Shown: one piece after another, positions 57,777 through 64,000 of the stretch
Layout: every line of letters begins with the position of its first letter
How positions within the stretch are numbered: the stretch's first letter is position 1
Assembly (NCBI GenBank): GCA_947000775.1
Contig: CAMQGK010000634.1
Coordinates: 20,515,501 to 20,579,500 of the forward strand
From: Pterois miles
Lineage: Eukaryota > Chordata > Actinopteri > Perciformes > Scorpaenidae
Reading direction: 5' to 3'
Length of the DNA: 64,000 nucleotides
Position numbers and translations under genes: made by a program
Notes under the pieces: generated by a model
What the model saw: only the letters and a program-made list of their open reading frames with translations
Told to the model about the DNA's origin: nothing
Database searches by the model: none

Positions 57777-58342
57777 CATGGACCCAGGAGGAAAATCAGT
57801 GCTGAGAAGACCTTGCCTCTCTTCCTATGGTGCGGTCGTTAGGGAAATGGAGAGGCCGTTCCATCTGCGTACGCCCGCTGCTAACGACATCTAGGCCCTC
57901 CGACGCTGTTTGGCTGTTTATTTCCAACCACTGGTCATGGTTAAAGCATCTGCTGTAGTGTATTTCTCCCTCATTAACATAAACAGCCGCTTTCTGAATA
58001 TCTGCCAGATGAAGATTTAACTGTTACGTCGTTAACTTCCTGATATTTAATGTCTGGTTTTGATGGATGGGACATTTTCTCATGCTGTTACGTTAGCCTT
58101 CAGGGCTCATTTCTGATCATTTGTATTGTATGTGAGCCCTGTATGGCTTTGACGTGGTGCGCGACTTGTCCCTCCGTTCCAGAAGCTCGCCGTTCTCAGG
58201 ACGTCCTGTAGTGTAGTACCCCTCCCCCTCCACCTCCACCAAAAACACACACACAGACACAAACATGCACACTTCATCCGAGCACCCCCCTCCATCCCTC
58301 TTACAGCTCCAGCTCCTTATCTTCAGCGTCCAGGCAGCTGCA

Positions 58343-58346
<4 letters not shown>

Positions 58347-58389
<43 letters not shown>

Positions 58390-58431
58390 CAGAAGGGAGA
58401 CTGACAAATTGTGTGTGTGTGTGTGTGTGTG
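58347..58431. repeat. compound (GT)n microsatellite
   Basis: Two GT runs (58347-58388 and about 58410-58431) are separated by an ACAGAAGGGAGACTGACAAA spacer. Confidence 0.9.
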
Positions 58432-59776
58432 CGCATCCATGTGTGTAAGCACTGTTGTGTGTGAAGGCAGAGAAATAGGTGTGAAGTACAGTCACCGAGG
58501 TTGCCTTTCAAGTCCTCCTCCCCCCACCGTGACTGTGGTCAGTAGTTGGAGTTGGGAGGGAACAGGATTAACAGCTGCACGCAGATGAAGGAAGGAGCAT
58601 GAATCGCTCCAGACGAGCGTCTACACTCCAGTGAGCGGCATCATGACCCAGAGTTCATCCTAGGACTTTGTCTGCCAGCAGAGGAGTCCAGCATGATGTC
58701 ATTTTAGAGACAAAAGAAGGAGATGATCATAAACAATCAACTTTGGGCCTCACAGACTTCATCTTAACATCTGAGAAAACATTTCTTCCCCTGATGGTGC
58801 TTCTCAGATATTTATGGCTATTTTATTGTATTTTTTTATCCTCCACCTTGAATGTCCTTATCTTGATTTATGACTTATGCGACTCATGTGATTTCTCACA
58901 TTAATTAAGGCTGGATATAATTTGATATTTGGTTGACACTGTTACCAATATGATGTCTGACTTTAAACTTTAATATGAGCCACAGCCTGTAGCCTATAAA
59001 GGCCCTTACACACCCAGTTGACGGTCGGCTGTTGGAGAGTTTGGGGCCACCGGTGAGTAGTTTTTGTGGTGTGTCCCACACCATCGGCTGTAGTTTGACC
59101 GCGGTGGAGTTTTTTGGCCATTTCAGCATGTTGACTTGGAAACAGCGCCCATTGGTGAGAGAAACCACTCTGATTGGCAGTTCAGCTGAAACGAATCAGT
59201 ACACAAGTAGAGAAACGGATGTGAGGAAAGCAAGCCAATGAGTAAAGTGGAGGACAAACACGGAAGGCTCTGATCATTCCAATACATGGATATTTTCACA
59301 GCGACATGTCCATCTGGAATGAGGCGTGGTGAGTGAGAGTGGTGTGAAAATGGTGGGCAAACAGCGCTTTGCTTCATGTATGTATTAAAACAACAGCTTG
59401 TATTTCCACAGTCCTCGAAGACTGAGGAGGTTTACCTTTTTAAACGACAGATACAGACTACCGCCACCTGCTGGTAAGTAGATCTCACTCAGGCGCCAAA
59501 CATATGTTATTGTTGGCTGTGCGCTGTAGTCTGCGCTGTGTTCAAGTGCAACTTTTTGGTCAAGACACAGGCAACACGAGGCGATGCAACTGGTGTCCTT
59601 CATTGCCGCTAATGCTTTGGTATTGGGTTGGAGTGTCTGGGCCTTAAGAGGACACTCACAGAGGACATTCACTACCTTGATTATTGCAACCTAAGACTTT
59701 TCTTTTGCTTTTCGGGCCATGCTTCTCCCTTATACAACAACTTCACTGCTTTCTCCATATGCAAACCTATTTCTCT

Positions 59777-60066
59777 AAGCACAGCAAGAGGGTTGCAGGT
59801 TCGAACCCGGCTTAGGGCTCTTCTGTGTGGAGATTGAATATTCACCCCGTGTAAGCGTTGGTTTTCTCCAGGTTCTCTGGCTTCCTCCCACAGTCCAAAG
59901 ACATGCAGGTCAATTGATGACTTTAAATTGCCCATAGGGGTTGTCTGTCTCTATGCGCCCTGCGATGGACTGGTGACCTGTCCAGGCCCAATGCCAGCTG
60001 GGATCGGCTCCAGCCTCTCTGCGACACCTAACGGGATCAGCGGTTGCAGAAGGATGGATGGATGGA
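59777..60066 (+). mobile_element. SINE, family B, near full length
   Basis: A tRNA-like B box GGTTCGAACCCGG lies near the start. The body has CTTCTGTGTGGAGATTGAAT, CCTCCCACAGTCCAAAGACA and GGACTGGTGACCTGTCCAGG, and the copy ends in (GGAT)n. It is the same family as 48739-48976 and the corrupted copy at 13687-13955. Confidence 0.8.
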
Positions 60067-61301
60067 GAAATGGGGGCGTGGCAGTATGCTGATTGTCAAT
60101 ATGAAGCACACGCAAGTTAGAATGATTCTGATTCACTAACATATGTATGCACGGTGGTAAGAACAAAGCTGGCCGGTGCATGTGTCATGAATCCGATGGT
60201 AATATCATGTGTGCACTTATTTTGTACACAAAGTAAGAACATTTCTACCATGTTGTTTAGCAGATGTAATGTTGACCATGCTCACCATCAGCATTAGTTT
60301 TGCGAGTATTTTGTCATAAAAGTCAAGTAATGTAGCTGTATCTTCAAGCAGGAGCTTCTCATTTGGCTCTCAGATTAAAGCTTATTACCACTGCGCAGCA
60401 GGCCGATTGGTAAGCCTATTAAAAAAAAAAGGTTGTTTTTGCATACACACAACCAGTAATTTTATATGTTAGCTATAAATTACTCAGCATACACAACTTG
60501 TGAGAGAGAAAGAGAGATGAAGAGGTGGGACCGATCATAACAAGCGCTGAGAGAAATAGTGTGCAGATGGTTGCTGTCGTGCGCAGGGCGGAGCGAGTCG
60601 AGGAATCCCTGCAGCATGCTCCTGTCTCCGTGTGTTTGTAGTGCATTAAAACATTGGCTCCAGCTGTTTACAGGCAGAGCGAGAGGTTCATAGTGGATTT
60701 ATGAGGCCTCGACACAGATCGGGTGGCAAAAGAGGGAGTCTCCCTGTTGAAATGAGGCGCAAAGGCCGTGCTCGCTGCTGTTGGTGCCTAACAATATAGA
60801 AATGCGATGCTCCAGTTTCATATATCGAAAGATGAGTATACTTTGAATCTAACATGTAATATGTGATGATGACTCACAGTTGCGTCTGCAACGTTTGTCC
60901 CACTATCCTTTTGTTTACGCCTGTTTGTATCCCTCTCTGCACACATCTTTAGTTGTATCTACATATCTGATTGTCTGTTTACTGGATAGTTTGGGTTTAC
61001 AAGTCTTTGATTTGGTGCATTTGATGTTAGTCCTCTGCGTGAACGTGGATTGTTTGGATTTCTCCGGCGTGTTGTTGCTTTTGGGGCTGTTGTAAGTTTG
61101 TGCAAAGATTCGGGGTCGCCTGTCCATGTTATCTGTCACTCTGTGTGTCTTGCTGTGTTTTGGGATTGTTTGTCTATGTTTTTGTCTTGATTATTATGGG
61201 ATGCAGCTTGCTGCTGAGCCACTTCCTGTTTATTGTCCCCATCCTGGCCCCGGGATCATCACTGACATCACAAGGTTGTTTACGGTGTGGGAACCAAGGT
61301 A

Positions 61302-61303
<2 letters not shown>

Positions 61304-61341
<38 letters not shown>
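61304..61341. repeat. (TA)n microsatellite
   Basis: About 19 TA units. Confidence 0.9.
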
Positions 61342-61343
<2 letters not shown>

Positions 61344-62025
61344 TGTACATACAAAGCATATTCAGGGGAAATGATCTGCAGGTTTTGTTTTATTTTTTAC
61401 ACATGCACTCCTCTTCCCATATATGGATCTAAATACTTTTCAGCCTCTTTCATCATAGATGAGAAAACATGGGCATTCACACCTTTCTTACAGACAGCCA
61501 GGTGACGGCGTGTCAATCTGTTGACTTTCTTTGGCACATTTCATGAGAATGTCTCAGAACAACATATTTTAAATGTCTGAGTCCTGTTCAGACACTGTCT
61601 CTGTCTGGTGTCTGCAACTCTCTCATAAACTGCAGTACAACACATAAACAATAAGCTTGTCTACTTAGCACACTTCAGGACAGTTTATAGACCTTTGACC
61701 ACATCCTCTTTTGGTGGTGAGATGCGTTTGTAATGCATTTTCTAACATATCTACTGTGTACGTCTAAGTTAAAAGTTTAGACATTTTGCATAAGAAGCCC
61801 ACTAGCCCTTGTAAACCCGGGGTTGTAATTACAATTTTGACAGGGGTCAGTCACCTCAGAGTTTGGAATTTGTATGAGCATTCTCCAGAAATGTGGAGGG
61901 AGGCGCAACCAAATTTACAGCATGTCAGGGCACAAGCATACAGTCTGGCACCTAAAAGAAATATGAGTTATTGCGTTTGGCCTACACTGTCCTGTATGGA
62001 ATTTTTAGTGCGATTACCCGATGTA

Positions 62026-62850
62026 GCTGCTTAGCTTAACTTAGCATAAAGACTAGGAAAATGGCAAAAAAACAAAAGCACCTCTAAAATCATAGACTGT
62101 ATATAAGAAGTAGATGTAGTCACCATGACTTCACCCATTGTTTGTATACTACGGTTTTGAAGCTCCAAATTTGGCATTTTGGCCGTCGCCATCTTGGTTT
62201 TTTTGCAACCAGAGGAAGGAAGGTGGAGCTAGGAACAACTGAATGTTGAATAAGACAGTTTTAGGTGACCAAAATATAAGATGTCAATCACAAGGTAGCC
62301 ACGCCCTAAAGCCTCTAAATGGGACCATAATTTACTAAATGAACATTATGCTGTATTGAGGAAGACTTGAAACTAGTGATTGAGACCATAAACTCATGTT
62401 TACAATGTTTACTGAGGTGATAAATCAAGTGAGAAGTAGGCTCATTTTCTCATAGACTTCTATACAATCAGACTTCTTTTTGCAACCAGAGGAGTCGCCC
62501 CCTGCTGGCTGTTTAAAACACTTCCACAAAGGCTTCACTTTTCAGGCCTGTCTGTAAATAACACTTTATATTTTGACAAGGGAGCTATATGCTGGGTGTC
62601 TGCTGGTTGCCTGACAATATCCAGGCACATAACCCATAGCTCCCTGTAATACGCCACGTCAACTTGTCATTTTTCTTTGGTTGTTGTGTGGATATAATCA
62701 ACGAGAAATAAATAATAATATTGATTCATTTGTTTGATTAATTGATGTTGATATTGTGTCCTTCAGACAGAGCCAGGCTAGGTGTTACCCCCTGTTTCAA
62801 GGCTTTGTGCTCAGCTAAGCTACAGCTAAACTGGCTGTAGGTTGTAGATT
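62026..62850. mobile_element. inverted-repeat element with a nested repeat
   Basis: The left arm AGCTGCTTAGCTTAACTTAG and AAAGACTAGGAAA is inverted relative to the right arm CCTGTTTCAAGGCTTTGTGC and AGCTAAGCTACAGC. Inside lies a separate teleost repeat, 62091-62560, starting CATAGACTGTATATAAGAAG and including GGCCGTCGCCATCTTGG. Neither part is coding. Confidence 0.5.
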
Positions 62851-62879
62851 TATGTCTTATATATACTGTATGTACAGAC

Positions 62880-63113
62880 ATGGTTGCCGGTTCAAGTCTT
62901 CTGCATATATAACATACCTATTGTAGACTGGTAGCTGGAGAGGTGCCAGTTCACTTCCTGGGCACTGTTGAGGTGCCCTTTAATAACACACTGGACCCCC
63001 AAACTGTTCCCCCAGTGCAATACAGTAGCTGCCTACTGCTCCTAATACTAGGATGGTTAAATATAGATTTCACCGCACTGTACTGTGCACAATAGTGTGT
63101 GTGACAAAGAAAG
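62880..63113 (+). mobile_element. divergent tRNA-SINE fragment, family A-like
   Basis: GGTTCAAGTCTTC (B-box-like) and the body TAGCTGGAGAGGTGCCAGTT are shared with family A. The 3' part diverges (GCCTACTGCTCCTAATACTA), suggesting another subfamily or a chimera. Confidence 0.55.
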
Positions 63114-64000
63114 CTGATTTACATTTTTTTTTTTTTTTTTTTTTACAATCTTCTCTTGGTTACAAAGCAAATAAGTGTATTTCCAAAAATGTCAAAGTAT
63201 TACTTTAAAGAGTAAAGCAAATATGACAGATGAATTGGTTTCTGATTACATACGAATCCACGCCAGCTTACGGTAATAAATATCCCAGTTCAGTAAGTAG
63301 ATCAAAAGACCAAAGCTTTGATACCAAGCAGAGCGAAAAGTTTGCAGTTGTGAAAGGCAGGATGAGACCGGAGTGCAGCAGAGAAAAGACAGGCAGAGGT
63401 AACGAGAGAAAGTTTGGCAGCTCAGCGTTCGTTCTGAGGCTTCAGCAGGGTGAGTCAGTGAGCAGGGTGGAGACTGTTTGCTGCCTCAGTGCCAACCGGG
63501 CCGGCCGCTGGGCTGCCAACTTCTGTTAAAACAAAACAGAGGAGGGGGACTCAGGCAGGCAGCCCCTCCATTTTCCTCCTCCTCCCCCTCACCCCGTTTC
63601 CTCTAAGATCACAGCCAGCTTCTTCTTTCATCTCTGGCCTCGTCCTGATCTCATCCACCTCTACTGACACCGACGTCTGTGTGCAATTGGCGGGCAGCAA
63701 GAACAGATATCTGCTTCGCTGGTTCATTGATCTTTTGCAAGCTTTTTTTTCTTGCGGAAAGCAGTTGTCAGTTATTTTTCTTAATGCAGCGATGCAGATC
63801 TAGACGTTTTATCACATCAGCAGAAGTGCCCTTTCAATATCAGTCATCCTTGAATTTAAAGATTCAATGTTCAACAAATCAAAATACCAAGTCACCCTTG
63901 CGTTTCTAGACCGCGCCGCCCTTATCACCCACACTGTTGTCCTAATCAGCATGTTTCGTTGTCTGCCTCCGAAGTGTATCTTTCAAGTGATGGGCGCCAA

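Noticed and set aside
63230..63529. 99-codon frame with a possible donor (CAG|GGTGAGT) near the right edge
   Set aside because: No recognisable protein. The donor-like match alone is not enough to call a first exon of a neighbouring gene that would lie outside the window.

Overview
The window looks like nuclear DNA of a ray-finned (teleost) fish. It has intron-containing genes with vertebrate protein sequences, long dinucleotide microsatellites, and a dense load of teleost-style repeats: Tc1 remnants, hAT-type MITEs, tRNA-derived SINEs and an L1/Tx1-like LINE 3' end. I could not name the species.

Three protein-coding genes are supported exon by exon. (1) The last nine coding exons of INO80 lie on the + strand at 5472-14878. 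They encode the second half of the Snf2 ATPase and the low-complexity C-terminal tail; the 5' part of the gene lies left of the window. (2) A complete three-exon CHAC1 (gamma-glutamylcyclotransferase that degrades glutathione) lies on the - strand at 19816-20657, convergent with INO80. (3) A complete eleven-exon DLL4 (Delta-like Notch ligand, about 690 aa) lies on the - strand at 28565-37002. Order and relative orientation match the human DLL4-CHAC1-INO80 block on 15q15.1 as I know it, so this is an ancient syntenic segment rather than a functional operon. One tRNA-Lys(CTT) gene lies at 70-142.

Layout: 1-5471 is the inside of a large INO80 intron, or of its flank, filled with tRNA, SINE, duplicated repeat and Tc1 remnant. 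5472-16195 holds the INO80 exons and 3'UTR, with an intronic transposase-like zinc-finger remnant and a SINE whose sequence appears corrupted. 16445-19310 is convergent intergenic DNA starting with a second Tc1 remnant. 19310-21500 is CHAC1 plus a promoter that carries a TATA box, five CCAAT motifs and two ATF4-type CARE motifs. 21868-26574 carries several MITEs, one nested inside another. 27450-37430 is DLL4 with its 3'UTR and a TATA-type promoter; its intron 4 holds a tandem repeat array rich in E-box/ETS motifs, a CpG-rich hairpin, and an orphan exon-like segment on the opposite strand. About 38.6-64.0 kb contains no gene I can support and consists of transposon fragments, microsatellites and at least one candidate regulatory element.

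I did not find a novel multi-gene system. The most worthwhile leads are the paired CAREs upstream of CHAC1, the 75-nt orphan exon and the E-box/ETS satellite inside DLL4, the one-codon terminal exon of DLL4, the tandem NAGNAG acceptors and His10 tract in INO80, and the apparent sequence-quality defect at 13.7-13.95 kb.
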